From: Stenopsyche tienmushanensis
Taxonomy: Eukaryota; Arthropoda; Insecta; Trichoptera; Stenopsychidae
DNA: 64,000 bases
NCBI GenBank assembly: GCA_008973525.1
Contig: WACJ01000043.1
Span: forward strand, 248,001 to 312,000
Direction of reading: 5' to 3'
Below, one piece after another: positions 36,369 through 47,755 of this stretch; within the stretch, counting starts at the first letter, position 1; every line of letters begins with the position of its first letter. The notes under the pieces were generated by a model. It saw only the letters and a program-made list of their open reading frames with translations, did no database searches and was not told the DNA's origin. A program made the position numbers and the translations under genes.

Positions 36369-36898
36369 ATCTGCGCTTTTTTCAATTCAAATTTTTCAGC
36401 CAAATTTTTAATCAGTGGTTCTAAAATATTGCTTGACATGTCGTGAATAAGTCTTTTAACAGTATCGGTAGACAAAGAAACTTTATTTACTTCCTCAAAA
36501 TCATTGGGTTCAAGTATAAGTCGAACAACTTCCTTGCATACTGGTTTAATAAGTGTTTCGCCGATAGTATGTGGTTTTTTCTAACGTGCAGTTAATTTTG
36601 CAACATGGTAGCTAGCTTCTAAAGCCTTTTCAGAAACCGTAGAGGCCGAATTCATAAATTGTTTCTATTTTTAATTTTGTTCTAAACGCCTTTGAAAATA
36701 TTGTTTATCCTTTTTGACGCAACTGGGATAGTTTGAATTTAGATGGTGATTTAATTTATTGGGTGCCATTGCTTCTTTTGATAGCTGTTCGCTGCAAATA
36801 ATGCATTGTGGCTTTGGAGCTATTTCATCACCACATCACGAGAATCCATATTGAATGTAGTCTTCGTTGTAATTCATTTTCACAGTCTTCTTTGGCAT
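36369..36898 (-). pseudogene. hAT transposase N-terminal half with BED finger (ZBED5-like)
   Basis: The minus strand begins MPKKTVKMNYNEDYIQYGF and, after an in-frame TGA at 36836-36838, continues with PKPQCIICSEQLSKEAMAPN. The last is the BED zinc finger (C-x2-C) of ZBED5/hAT-type transposases. The usual RH..xxxH ending is changed to HH..SNY, losing one zinc ligand. Later blocks KALEASYHVAKLTAR, KKPHTIGETLIKPVCKEVVR and LSTDTVKRLIHDM are characteristic of the same group. At least four in-frame stops interrupt it. It ends near KKAQISH, so the catalytic and dimerisation domains are absent. It cannot make an active enzyme. Confidence 0.8.
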
Positions 36899-37437
36899 TT
36901 TTGCAATGCTTGTGCTGGGTTCTTCTGTATGTAAAGACGAATCTTTTCCACGTAAAATTGTATCTATTGTAACGTGGGCGAGAGCCCTCAGCTGAATACG
37001 GAGCCCAGTTATCTTCGTCATGCTTCTGTCGACCAGTCCCAGTTACCTTCATTCGTAGAGCTTCTGACGACCCGCAGCTGCCGCGTCCCTTGTAACATCG
37101 GCGAGAAGGACTCCGCATGGTGGTAGTGTTGGATTTCAAAGACGATTTTTTCTCCACAGTATGCTTATTTGTTCCACTTTGAACAGACTGCGGCTGCGAG
37201 GCGTGGAATACCCAAACTCGAGCTCAGAAGTGAGTCTCAACTCAAGCTTTCAAGGAGAGGACTTCGCAGACAGGACTCAGAGTAGTCTTAGTTATACCAT
37301 ATTTAAACAAGTGTAAAATTAAATATTAATCACACGAAGAACGCATAACCATACAAAATTCATTAGCACAACTAATAGTAATGAATAGTAACTACTGCCG
37401 CAAGACGAATGAATGTGACGTAGCACGGTAGCACGAC

Positions 37438-37960
37438 TAAATTAGGCTGATCGGTTGGTAATTTGTGGGATCGTTGCTATCCTTGCCTAGTTTTAGCAAA
37501 GGAATTACTGGTTTTGGCAAAAAAATGGCTGGGAAATACATCATATTTAGGCACCCATAAAATATTTTAGTTATATGAATGGCAGATTTTTTTATTATCG
37601 ATTGTGTCAAAACCCAGGGACTTTTTGTTTTTTAGTTTTCTAATGATTTTTGTTATTTCTAAAGGAGTTACCAATTTAATTTTGTGCATGTCATTATTTG
37701 AGCCTTCACGGAAATCCCTAATTGACTTTGTTAACAGCTTTCTTTGTTTTGCTGTCGCTCATATTTTCGAAAATCTTGTGATTTAGGCACAAGGTTTCTG
37801 TAAGCATGTTTGTCTTTTCTAAATCGGTTTCGGCTATTTTATCGTTTCTAACCAAAATAGGAATGTTTGATAGGCTTTGTTTTTGTGTGATTTGACGGTT
37901 TTCCACAATGATCCAATCTGAATTCTATTGATTCTGTCAGCACGATGACAAATGAACCCC
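37438..37960 (-). pseudogene. Jockey-like non-LTR reverse transcriptase fragment inside hAT
   Basis: Read on the minus strand in shifting frames: an early block with SLWKTVK, then LVTPLEITKIIRKLKNKKSL-GFD (consensus ..P.EV..II..LK..KAPG.D). This is followed by ITKIFYGCLNMMYFPAIFLP and PLLKLGKDSNDPTNYQPISL, matching the conserved ..YFP..WK.A...PI.KPGKDP..P.NYRPISLL segment of jockey-clade enzymes. The fragment spans the region before the active site and stops abruptly at about 37438, well before YADD. It lies wholly within the hAT ends. The hAT either received a retroelement insertion later truncated, or captured it. Confidence 0.75.
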
Positions 37961-38137
37961 GGAATAGAAATATATCTGGTTTTAGGTGTTTGGCGACATA
38001 AATAGGTGACAGACGCTGGAGAACTATTGAAAAATATTTTAGTTATAATATTGTCTTATTTGACCGCGGCACACCTGTATCGGCTCACGGCACACCAGTG
38101 TGCCGCGGCACACCGGTTGCGGAGCACTGTTTTAGAG

Positions 38138-39834
38138 TATCTCGAGTGATATTGTATGCTTTTTTGTTATGAAAAATAACTTCTTTCTAATATTTCTCTT
38201 TCTATAAATTGTATATTTAGCTCTTTCTTTGAAAATGATACAAAATCGCGGAAATGAAATTTGGGATGCTGAAAATATCAATGCGCTTTTTACTCCAAGG
38301 AAAATCCGAATGATGGATATTTATGAGATTTGTTTGAAATTTCAAATCTTGCTTAAATTTATTGAGGTATTTTAATTTGAAAGCTGACGCCCTTGTGGGT
38401 GTGGGTCAATATTTAATATTAAGTGGCAACATGTTCAACATGATGAAACACAGGCCACAAGATGAACGCGATGTCGCGTGCCATCTTTCAGACGGCCGAC
38501 ATGTGCAGAGACTTCATGTCTCCATGCTAAAAAATTTAAACAACGCTTTAACAGATCTGAAGAAAGATAAGTCGGGTATGTCGTCGTCGAAGCGGCCATT
38601 AATAATTACACTTTTCAGCTTCCCGCTGATTTATTCGGATCCTTGTCCTGGGGAAAGAGCTTCGCCTCGGCCCGTAGACGAGCCCTGATTTATGTCCTCA
38701 GATGTCATCAAGACTTTTTGCATGCTACGCGAGATTTATGCCATTGTAAGAAAGCGGCGGTGAGAATATTTTTACGACGCATAAAACTTACACGAGAAAC
38801 AAAACACGGAATAGGGGATAAAATAAAAAAAGCATGGGAACAAAGCTGAATCATAAAATTTAAGCTCCAGCGACAAATTTATACTGTAAAGTGTGCAGAA
38901 AATACTGCAAGTGACTAGGCAAGCATATAAAAGGCGAGAGCGGAAGATATATGAACAATTTAAGCACTTCGGAAGATCTGGCGTGATCGCGTAAATCAAG
39001 TTGCGAGTCTAAAAAGAATGAAGAGCAGGATAAATGCCCATCCTGGATAAGACTATAAAAGGATGATGGTCCACGATGATGCTCAATTTGTAGCTTTAAC
39101 CTATTTCTTCAAAGATCTCATATAAAAATTTTAGCACCAAATCGACCCACCGAACTGCTTGTAAAGATATAGCATCAAATGTTTATCTATCGTTTTACAT
39201 CTTATTATCAAGGACCAATTAATCTGCATTTTAACGCGGGCGCTGACACATAATATTTTTTTAAAGCTCAAAATACGACACTATTTATGGTTTCGTCCGA
39301 CGCACAATTCGACCATATTGTATGATTTCCGCTAGACTAATATTAGCCATTGTAACGTCAATTGGCGCCTATTTCTTTGGATGAAAACATACCATCTGGT
39401 GTCGTGTTGACGGAAAGACACCATTTGGTGCCACCCGCTGTTTGATGACGAATGTATATAGTGCAATCCATTTAAATGCATTTCCTTTATCTTGGAGTTG
39501 ATCAGTCTTGAAACGAAGACAGGGAAGTAATTCATATACAAACTGTTGACTATTAACACATTTAAGCAATGTCCTATGACATCTGCATCATAATTTTGTC
39601 TTGATAAATTTTCTTGTTAAACGCTCAAATAATCCTATAAACGATCTGAAACCTCAAACATTGTGCAATCAAGTAAGATTTCTTATATTATTTTTATGAA
39701 TTTAATTAAAGACAAATCCTTAAAATATTGGATTCGATCCACTTTCAAAATACTATAACAGATTCGAAATCAGTATCCTAAATTCTGATTAGACCGCCCT
39801 AAAATCTATTTCTTCTTATAAACTAGTATGTATT
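38138..39834. other. Non-coding stretch, GC-richer block at 38440-38770
   Basis: Frames 38362-38688, 38643-38849 and 39332-39569 have no domain. The block 38440-38770 has balanced composition and complex sequence and could be regulatory. CATGTT/AACATG symmetry occurs at about 38430. Confidence 0.45.
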
Positions 39835-40215
39835 AGTATGGGAGACGGCGACTGAAATTTTGCACCCATTTCTACAAAGTTAATATTTGTTTCAGTCAGA
39901 GTTTGTACAATGTAAATCAGAAAAGTTACAATCTACCAAGCTTTCAATGTTACGGATATTAATAACAATTTTCGAAACTTAAATAATTGTACATACCGGC
40001 ATTAAATTAAAATCTACAAAGTTGCTTTTTTGTGTACAAGTAGTTTACGTTAATTATTGTTAAATAAACGTCGTCTACTTTCGATAAAAAGTTGTTAGGA
40101 TTTCAGTCGACGTGGCTAAAATTGTAGACTATCGCTTTGTTTAATTACAATATCAATACAACAAAATGAGCAAGAACCAGCTTTGTAGGAATAATTACAC
40201 AAACAATGTATTATA
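39835..40215 (+). repeat. Dispersed repeat family VI, copy 2
   Basis: GGGAGACGGCGACTGAAATT at the left and TTTGTTTAATTACAATATCA plus CAGCTTTGTAGGAATAATTA at the right correspond to copy 1 at 31905-32050. The middle is longer here, so copy 1 is internally deleted or copy 2 carries an insertion. Confidence 0.6.
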
Positions 40216-41225
40216 GTTGCCTCCTACATGTGTTCAATTAAAAATATGCTTGTGTGCCAATAATTTTAGAGCTTGCGTCAATGTGGCATGTTTGTCCGAA
40301 ATTTTGATATCGACATCGAATCTCCCAAAATGGCGCATTACAAAGTCAATATCGCAGTGTTTTTCAAATATGTAAAATAATAAATTGCTGATTTGCCAGA
40401 CAAAAGGTGATAAAAAAAAGCTTGCGCGCATTTTCAAAAGCTAGCATCAGACAATAGGAATATTTTTGCTCTAGAAAAAAAGAGGAGTGCTTTCGCTTCT
40501 ATCCAATATATATGAAAATTTTAAACGATTCAGCTGTCAAAAAAAGCGAAAAAATGATGAATATGCTCTGATTCCGAAACACTCCGAATTAAATGCGTTC
40601 AGCAATTCTTTTGTGTTCGTGATTTTGATTTAAATGAAAATTTGATGTTGCTAGAGTAAATGTACTGTACGTGTCGACACATAAATTATCATTGGACAAA
40701 GGAAAATTGTAAGGAGCATTGAATTTAAAAATAGGAGGGTTTTTCTGCAAAATTTTCATATTGACCGTCTAAATTTGTAGACTTGAATAATAAATTTGCA
40801 CTGCATGAGCAAAATAATGAAGAGCTTTTATCGAGAGCTTTTTGGTGCAATCCGCCTGTAATGATCCCCCCAGGATGAGGCTTTATTAATGAAGGAGAAT
40901 CTCAAATTCAGATTACTCTCATTGCGAACAAACTGCAACACGACATGCAATCGTATTTTATATTAGGAGGGAGAGAAATATCTATAAAAGGATATAGCTA
41001 CAGACCAATGAAGGGCATGGGACTCATAAAAAATAGTCTTTTATTGTATGAAAATCTTTCAATCTTTGGTTTATTTAAATGTACATTTTACAACTCAGTC
41101 GTAGTAATATATTTTAATACGATTTGAGTATAAAAAAGTCAATAAACCCTAATAAAAGACTATGCACCCGCTTTCACAGCATGAATACTTTCCCAAACTC
41201 CTTTAAATAAAGAAAATATTCCATA
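40216..41225. other. Non-coding stretch, no gene seen
   Basis: Short frames at 40234-40437 (-) and 40945-41127 (+) only; no domains and no repeats found. Confidence 0.55.
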
Positions 41226-41798
41226 TACACTTTTTTTGTGCGATAAATGCGTCCCACGGAAAATCGCACAAAAAAAGAAAAGCACTTTTTCTATGACTTA
41301 CATAGAAAAAGTGAAGATGCGTTCCATGGATTTTAAAAACCGCATAACTTTGGAACATCTATATAAAATCGCATAAAAAAAGTTAATAAAAAACCAAGAA
41401 AACACTTTAAGTATGTCTGGCGTCTGGCATCTCTAATGTCATCATTGTTCTGTGTAGATTTTCTCTTTCCAAAAATATAATCCAAAATTAGTAAAGATGT
41501 CGATATCCCTAACTAAAAAATAAATAAATCACAAAATGGCAACTGTTTAAAAAAAATCAGTCAAATTATTTTTTTACCTTATTTTGTCACAGTTTTAATT
41601 TTTTTTTTTAATAGTTAAAAAATAAATTTTGACATAAATCTGGTAGGAATAATATAGGGTTATATAAAAAAGATTCATACCCAGTTAAAAGTTAATTCAT
41701 TATTTAAAACTTGAGATATGATGTCAACCGCGTTGAAAAAGATGGTTTCGTAAAAAACGCATAACTTCGAAATCGCACAAAAAAATTTTTTTGTTTGA
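41226..41798. mobile_element. Tigger/pogo-like non-autonomous element, copy 2
   Basis: Begins TACACTTTTTTTGTGCGATA and carries the same inner blocks as copy 1: TATGACTTACATAGAAAAAG, GCGTTCCATGGATTTTAAAA, TCACAAAATGGCAACTGTTT. It ends at CGCATAACTTCGAAATCGCA and a T-run. A CTATG...CATAG mini-palindrome is conserved near the left end in all three copies. Confidence 0.65.
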
Positions 41799-44700
41799 TC
41801 TGATATTATCTGTGAATTTTACATCGATCGAAGTATAGGGCGCGATTAATAGCATTAGGTCCGATTAGAGATGAATGGAGTCCATATTTTGATATAATCG
41901 TAATTAGTTTTCAGCCTGTAATTATTCCATGGAGGACATACCGCTGTATACAGAATTAGAATTGCCGTGTATACAAACATACATCCGAGTCGTTATTATA
42001 CATAATTTCATCATTCGTTCTGTTATCTCTGAAAATTCCTTTTGAAAAAAACATCCCCGTACACGCAACAACAATAAAAATAAAGAGAGTAAAACGCGTG
42101 CATAAAAAGTCGAAAAACATGTTACATTTCGGGAAATGACACCGGAAAAAAAAACCTTTTTACAACATGACGAGACAAGAATAAAAGTGGTAGTATCGTA
42201 AAGAGACTGCGTAGGGGATGAAAAACCTCAGAGGGTCGACGCAACAAACGCTTCTCTAAAACACGCGCTTTAACATATTTTTATTATTATTAAATAATCG
42301 GATCGACCCACCCCTGAGATCAATTCACCACAATATTTTAAGTCTAGACATACAAACAGGAGACAATACATCGAGCACTATTTTCCCCGTCTTTATTTCA
42401 CCCCTTTCCGCTTGCGGCCATGAGGCTTTATTTATCCCAACAACGTGACTGGTCTCAAATCCTCAGAGGATGGTCTATTTCGGAGGCTCTCCTGCAAAAA
42501 ATGCCATCGCCCTACCTAGAGGGTAATCGTCTCAACTACTTAATAAGGAATAAAACGTGATAAAAATGGACGAAAGAGTTTTTTTTTTGACCGCCATAAT
42601 GGCGGACGTACGACATGTGGTGCGATACAATTGTGCGGCTGTATCAATAACAGGATGAATTCCAAGAACTAAATTATTATCTTTTTATGCCGCCAACAAT
42701 GTATTCCATCATATAGATTATGCTAGACAAACAAAACAAATTTGTTTTAAATTGCGTGACAAAAAAACCGTCATTAAATCATTATTGGGCGCGCCTTTTT
42801 TTTATGTGCACAAAAAAGTAAAATTTGCATTGCATAATGTATTCTGATGATGATGAACTTCAGAAATATTAATATTTTCGATCTCCCAACCTCCCAAAAT
42901 ATCTTTAGTCTAAAGGTTCTTTGCAGAATAAATAATTTGGCATGAGCCAAAAAATATGTCTTTTAATTCGTAATTTGGATAAATGACTATAAAAATCTCA
43001 AATTGATCCCTTATTATGGTGGCAGCTAATTTCGCAAGCACCCATAATACCTATATCCAAACACTTGTAAGGATAAAAATTATACGAGCATCACAATCCA
43101 GGCACAAAGACCGTCGCTCGTTAAGCGTATCGTAAAACAAAGTACCGCATATACGTTCATATAATTACCGGTTAATTGCAACTAATACTTGTTTCATTTT
43201 TAGTGGGAGCAATTCGGGCGCAATTTATAGGGGCGGGCTTTTTCATTGTTTCGGCGAAACTTTCGGGGGGATGAAATAAAAAGGTTGCGATGGCCTCAGC
43301 CGATATGAAGACATCAAACAACATCCCCAAACAAAACAACAGCAGTAATCCTAAATCGCCATATGTTTCACTCGTTTTCCTTCGCAAAAGTTACGGCCAA
43401 ATTAGTGCTCTGTCATGATTTAATTGGCCATCTGCCGTGTATATCCTCGTGGACCGAATCATATTTCCTCAAATGTTTCTGCAAATAAAAAAAATTGGAC
43501 GAGAAATTACATCCAGTGCAATTATAGAAAATTTATATTCCAGGTCGTTCCTGTTTCCTTTATATATTTATTATTTATAAAGTACCTCTACATTAAGGGT
43601 TTTTTTTTGGCAAGAAGCTATGTTAGATCTTACCTGCATGGTGGATGACTTTGTTATTACATTAGAATCCCTTTCTCGTGTTTTCTATTTGATAACCTCT
43701 CTCCCGGAGAAGAAATTGTATGAATAAAGGTCTTCCCTGTTATGATAATTTTCTATAACATATTATAGCTGCAAAATTTAATTTATGAAGTTATCATCAA
43801 ATCCTCTTTCAAAATTTATCTAAAAAGTCAATCTACTTATTAAAAAGTAATTCAAGATATTTTAAGAATCATCACATACACAATTCGAATAGTTACAATT
43901 GTACTGTCTTTGGTCAATATTTATGTTGCCATCTTTTTTAATTCATAATCAAAACTCTCTAATGTCCGGCCATAATGTTTGCGGTCTGGAATCACAATAA
44001 AAAGTGTTAAGCCGAGGTGTGTAAATTTGCAAGTTATGAAAATCCGCAGCAGCCTGGCAATTAAGTTGAGGATCACTGGTCAGAGCGTTAAAGTTATACA
44101 GGCTTATTACCGACACCTTTTCTGTCTATCCTCAGTTCGGGTGCTGCCAAATTAGTTTTGCAGATAACAAAAACCAACTGTCAGCGGGAGATAATGTGCC
44201 ACGTCCCAAAACCCATCTTATTGCGCCATTCTTCTCCGTTTATTCTCCTTCTAGGAAAGAGTGAGCCGTCAGCCCATTGCGATATGTAATTAAGGTGTAT
44301 CGTAGCAGGTAGAAGGGGCGTTGAAGCGGCTGCCGTGTGACGCCAGGTATTATCCTAATTTTGCTACCCCGGAATGACTTAGTCGAAGGGTGGCAGTTTT
44401 GGATGACGAGGATATTGAGCGTTTGGCCGGACCCAGCTTATTTGATATTGCGTCCTTTTTTCTTAAATATACGGGATTAAAGCATCCTCGCGGCGAATTA
44501 AACGAAAGGATCGCCAATGTGATGCAAAAATCAGCGCCGGTGCTAATATTAATATATTAAATCGGTCGTATAGGCGGTACTTTACGGGATGAAAGCCGAG
44601 CGGTGGGAGCATTCACGTTGTAATTTTAGGTAAGAGGATCAAATTTAATTTATGTAGACTTTCCTAGTATTATAGGATATTCATATGTTGGTTGCAAGTA

Positions 44701-44948
44701 GTCTTCCACATACGGTTATATAAGAAATAGATTAGAATCGGGTTCATATCCAGGTTGTGGTTATAAAATTATAAGTATAAATATTTTCAATCGATATGGA
44801 TACAAGCCTTTTAAAAAATAATGAGCCTATTCACAATCGAATTATTTCAGTATTTAATCTTCAAATGGCTTTTATTTGCAAATTTTACAACATAAGCAAT
44901 GCATGAATTGTTTAAATTGCAATTAAAGATTGTATAAATTCTTTGCTA
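41799..44948. other. Long non-coding stretch, regulatory-like composition
   Basis: Frames 43172-43387 (-) and 43424-43648 (+) have no domain. Blocks 42160-42560 and 44100-44640 are GC-richer and complex, consistent with intronic regulatory DNA. No repeats shared with the rest of the window. Confidence 0.5.
42591..42605. promoter_or_regulatory. Palindrome CCGCCAT-A-ATGGCGG
   Basis: Two 7-bp arms in perfect inversion around one base. GCCAT is the core recognised by YY1/Pleiohomeotic-type zinc fingers, here on both strands. A poly-T run precedes it. Symmetry is observed; factor binding is inference. Confidence 0.3.
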
Positions 44949-45113
44949 AGCACACAATATTCGTTAATTTCTTCGCCTAAACATAAACGATACACTTGAA
45001 ATCGATTCGTTTGGGTTATTATTAGTCGATAGATTTGGGTTATCATACGGTGTACACAAGACACTCTCTCCGTCTCTGTCTCCCATTTACAGTCTCCGAA
45101 CTGTAAGACACTA
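44949..45113 (+). repeat. Composite repeat family I, copy H
   Basis: AGCACACAATATTCGTTAAT, CACTTGAAATCGATTCGTTT, TATTAGTCGATAGATTTGGG and CTCTCTCCGTCTCTGTCTCC keep the block order. The left part and the GGCCTGGG right end are missing. Confidence 0.7.
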
Positions 45114-45234
45114 TCTGCGTTTCTATCTATTAATTCACAATGATATTATGAGACCCTAAACAACTAAAATGCTAACGATAGTGTGCTTGTTGAAAGAGGT
45201 TCAGAAATGGGAATATACAACTCTACTCAACAAC

Positions 45235-45283
45235 TTTTTCTAAAAAAATATAAACATTCAGTACACTTACTTTCTGAATATGC
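45235..45283 (+). mobile_element. Lone right end of the 10447 mariner family
   Basis: TTTTTCTAAAAAAATATAAA followed by GTACACTTACTTTCTGAATA matches the right end at 11070-11115 with two substitutions in the inverted repeat. The rest of the element is absent. Confidence 0.65.
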
Positions 45284-45649
45284 CTCGTATCAAATTGTGG
45301 ATCGTCCTACGCCGTATTTACTTACAAAAATATTCATTACGATTTAAGCGGTCCAGAATAAAGCGTTTTGTATTTTTTACATTGACAAAGCTTTACCGTA
45401 CATATGTACTTGTATCGGGATGTCGGACTAAAAGGGGCGCCGGATTAGAATGGGGCATGTATCTGTATTCTTTGAATAAATGATTCTATATTCCATCATG
45501 GCATCATTCCGCAACTACCGATGACTTGAATTTTTTGATCCAAGTGATTTAGCAATCGAATTTCGTTTTGAATATAAATTCATATTAGCATTCAAAAATG
45601 TCAAAATTTAATTTTGCGTTGAATTAATTAAACTGTTATTGCCTGTATA

Positions 45650-46066
45650 TACTTAAACTTTTTTTGTGCGGTAGATGCATTCCGCGGAAAATCGCACAAA
45701 AAAAGCTATGACTTACATAGAAAAAGTGAAGATGCGTTCCATGGATTTTAAAAATCGCATAACTTCGAAACAGCTATATAAAATATATTTAAAATCGCAT
45801 TAAAAAAAAAACAGGAAAATAATAAGGAAGTCATATTTTTTTTAAATCTAAACCAAAAAAGGCGTGGTCATAATTTAGCGATAGAAGATGCAATATAATT
45901 TACACAGTCCTAAATTATACTTTTTTTTTAAAATTCGGTTATTGTTGATGATTTATTTCCTATTTTATCCAAAATATCTCGATACGGACTCTTTATGAAA
46001 TTAAAAAAATGCTTTAAAAAAACCGCATAACTTCGAAACTTCGCACAAAAAGAGGTTTGAGTGTGC
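45650..46066. mobile_element. Tigger/pogo-like non-autonomous element, copy 3
   Basis: Left TACTTAAACTTTTTTTGTGC and right AGAGGTTTGAGTGTG are the best-preserved pair of inverted tips of the family. Inner blocks match copies 1 and 2 but the body is only about 417 bp, so copies differ by internal deletions. Confidence 0.7.
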
Positions 46067-46179
46067 TCCAAAGTTTAATATTTAAAAATATATATTAAGA
46101 CAGAAAATCGCGAATTTATATATCTAATTAAACTGCTCCTTTTTGATGCCAATTTACGACAATGCATTTAAATTTGACC

Positions 46180-46255
46180 TAGGAGGTTAAAATCTCTATT
46201 GTTTAGCATTCGGAGCAATCACTCGGACAATGAGAGGTCATTGGATCGAATCCAA
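46180..46255 (+). repeat. Possible tRNA-like SINE fragment
   Basis: TAGCATTCGGAGCAATCACT then TTGGATCGAATCCAATTAGG. GGATCGAATCC is one base from the B-box consensus. The first part resembles a D-arm but not a clean A box. Not foldable into an intact tRNA by eye. Confidence 0.35.
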
Positions 46256-46269
46256 TTAGGTTAAATTGA

Positions 46270-47253
46270 TTTTCGTAGATTGTATTGGGATTTATGCTCA
46301 TTCGTTATTATAAATTTCATAAATGTATTAATTTCTGATCATATGGTATTCTTAATTACGATTCGGTACGAGCGTGATCAAATGGGCACGTGTCGAACAT
46401 CAAACGAAATCGCACTCTTTAGGCAACACCGTATAGAAAAATGTCCAATTAAAATAATGAAGAAATTTTAACCCTTGACGCACCGGTACAAAATGCATCC
46501 GTCTATCGCCTTAATGAAATATAACACGAAATTACCATCATAAATCTTCATAAAGTAGTACTAAGCCTCGGCACAAAAAATTAACCCCGACTCTTTCTCG
46601 TTAGCCGCATGCTATCGCCGATTCTTGCCATAAAATAAACGAGCATCATGCACAATTAATAGTCGGGGCTAGGCTTTAAAAGGATGATCATAAGCATGCG
46701 CCATAAAGTTGTAGGAACCGACGGCCCGTAAACAAAGTGTTACAACACGACTCGACCCAAGACCCCGCAAGGGCCATAATCCGAGCCCATTCACATTGTA
46801 AAACTTGCGGTGTGAATGTGTTAGACACGCGTTAATTTGACCTCTTCGCAACTATCCTGGAGTGTGCTGAATTGCACCCAGTTTCACGCTACGATGCTGT
46901 TTACGTAGCAGTTTCTGAATGTTTCGTTTAGTTTAGTGTAAGGACACCAGTTAAGTGCCCATATACGTACAGAAACTCGAAACCAGTGGAAACATTTCAG
47001 AGGCAATATGAAACAAAATCATTATAAAAGGCATCATGGGAGTCCACTCTGACATAATGCAAAACTGGCATTGATGTCCTCAATGTATGCTTAACGCAAA
47101 TGGTAACAGCTATATCATATATCTATTCAAATAATAGCTATTTAAATATCTATTTAAAAAATTGTTCGCAAAATATGCAAATATGTAATTCAATATGAAC
47201 AATATCCTCTATTTTTCTAGGGAAAGGATTTTTCATGTGGATGTTCTAATATA
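46270..47253. other. Non-coding stretch, regulatory-like composition
   Basis: Frames 46280-46471 and 46669-46851 have no domain. 46600-46870 is GC-richer and complex. TTTTAACCCTTGACGCACCG at about 46470 has a TTAA+CCC start but no partner end. Confidence 0.45.
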
Positions 47254-47755
47254 TTAGGGTGTCCCATAAGTTTCTTTCGTTTTCACGTTAGGAAAAAAAT
47301 AAACAATAATTTGTATGACATCAAAATGTATTGAATAATGTATGATCCATTCTGTTCTATTACTTTTCTCCATCTCTCCGAAAGTCTCATAATGCCTTCT
47401 TGCTTGCAAAAGTTTCCCAGGTTTCAACGCCTCGTCTGTTCGCTAATTCTGGCCGTTTTCTGACTATTGCATCCTTTAGATTGTCTAGTTGGAAAGAATA
47501 TTTTGTTGAATTGATCGTTTCACCTTGCTGAAGTAGCTCATAATAAACTACCCCCTTCCAGTTCCACGAAATGCATAGCAAAACTTTTTTTGGATGTAGG
47601 CCAGGTTTACGTTGGATACTCTCATAGAGTATCCAACTTCCATCTCCAGTGACAAGTCTCTTCAAAAAAGGTTGGCTATTATGTCTTTGGAGAAGAAGAC
47701 CGCATGTTGAAGCACGCTGAAGTTTATTTGAGTCAGTCAGTTCATAAAATAATTT
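47254..47755 (-). mobile_element. Truncated mariner, sibling of the 51709 copy
   Basis: The inverted tip TTAGGGTGTCCCATAAGTTT follows a TA at 47252-47253 and equals the right end of the 51709-52633 element. The minus strand frame 47387-47758 keeps YELTDSNKLQR, VTGDGSW (first catalytic Asp, with the following Glu changed to Gly), LHPKKVLLCISWNWKG and YYELLQQGETINSTKY. Relative to the sibling, 14 codons are missing between IQRK and PGLHP at a TAAAC direct repeat. A larger out-of-frame deletion after RRGV removes the second and third catalytic Asp. The other end of the element is lost beyond codon 5. Inactive. Confidence 0.85.

Larger units (their letters stand above)
36093..38129 (-). mobile_element. 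hAT transposon relic, 2,037 bp, exact 8-bp TSD
   Basis: TTTTAGAG stands immediately outside both ends (36085-36092 and 38130-38137). The tips are perfect over CAGTGCTCCGCAAC. The subterminal motif GGCACACC recurs at least twice on the left and three times on the right, as expected for hAT transposase binding sites. An 8-bp duplication, CAG tips and a BED-type transposase relic (36369-36898) define hAT. The transposase is read on the minus strand. Between it and the minus-strand 5' end lies a fragment of an unrelated jockey-like reverse transcriptase (37438-37960). The identical target duplication suggests a fairly recent insertion of an already broken element. Confidence 0.85.

Noticed and set aside
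46180..46255. Functional tRNA gene
   Set aside because: Only a B-box-like segment is good; the arms do not pair into a cloverleaf by eye, so it is listed only as a weak SINE fragment.
46470..46490. TTTTAACCCTTGACGCACC as a piggyBac-like element
   Set aside because: No inverted partner end is found within a few kb.
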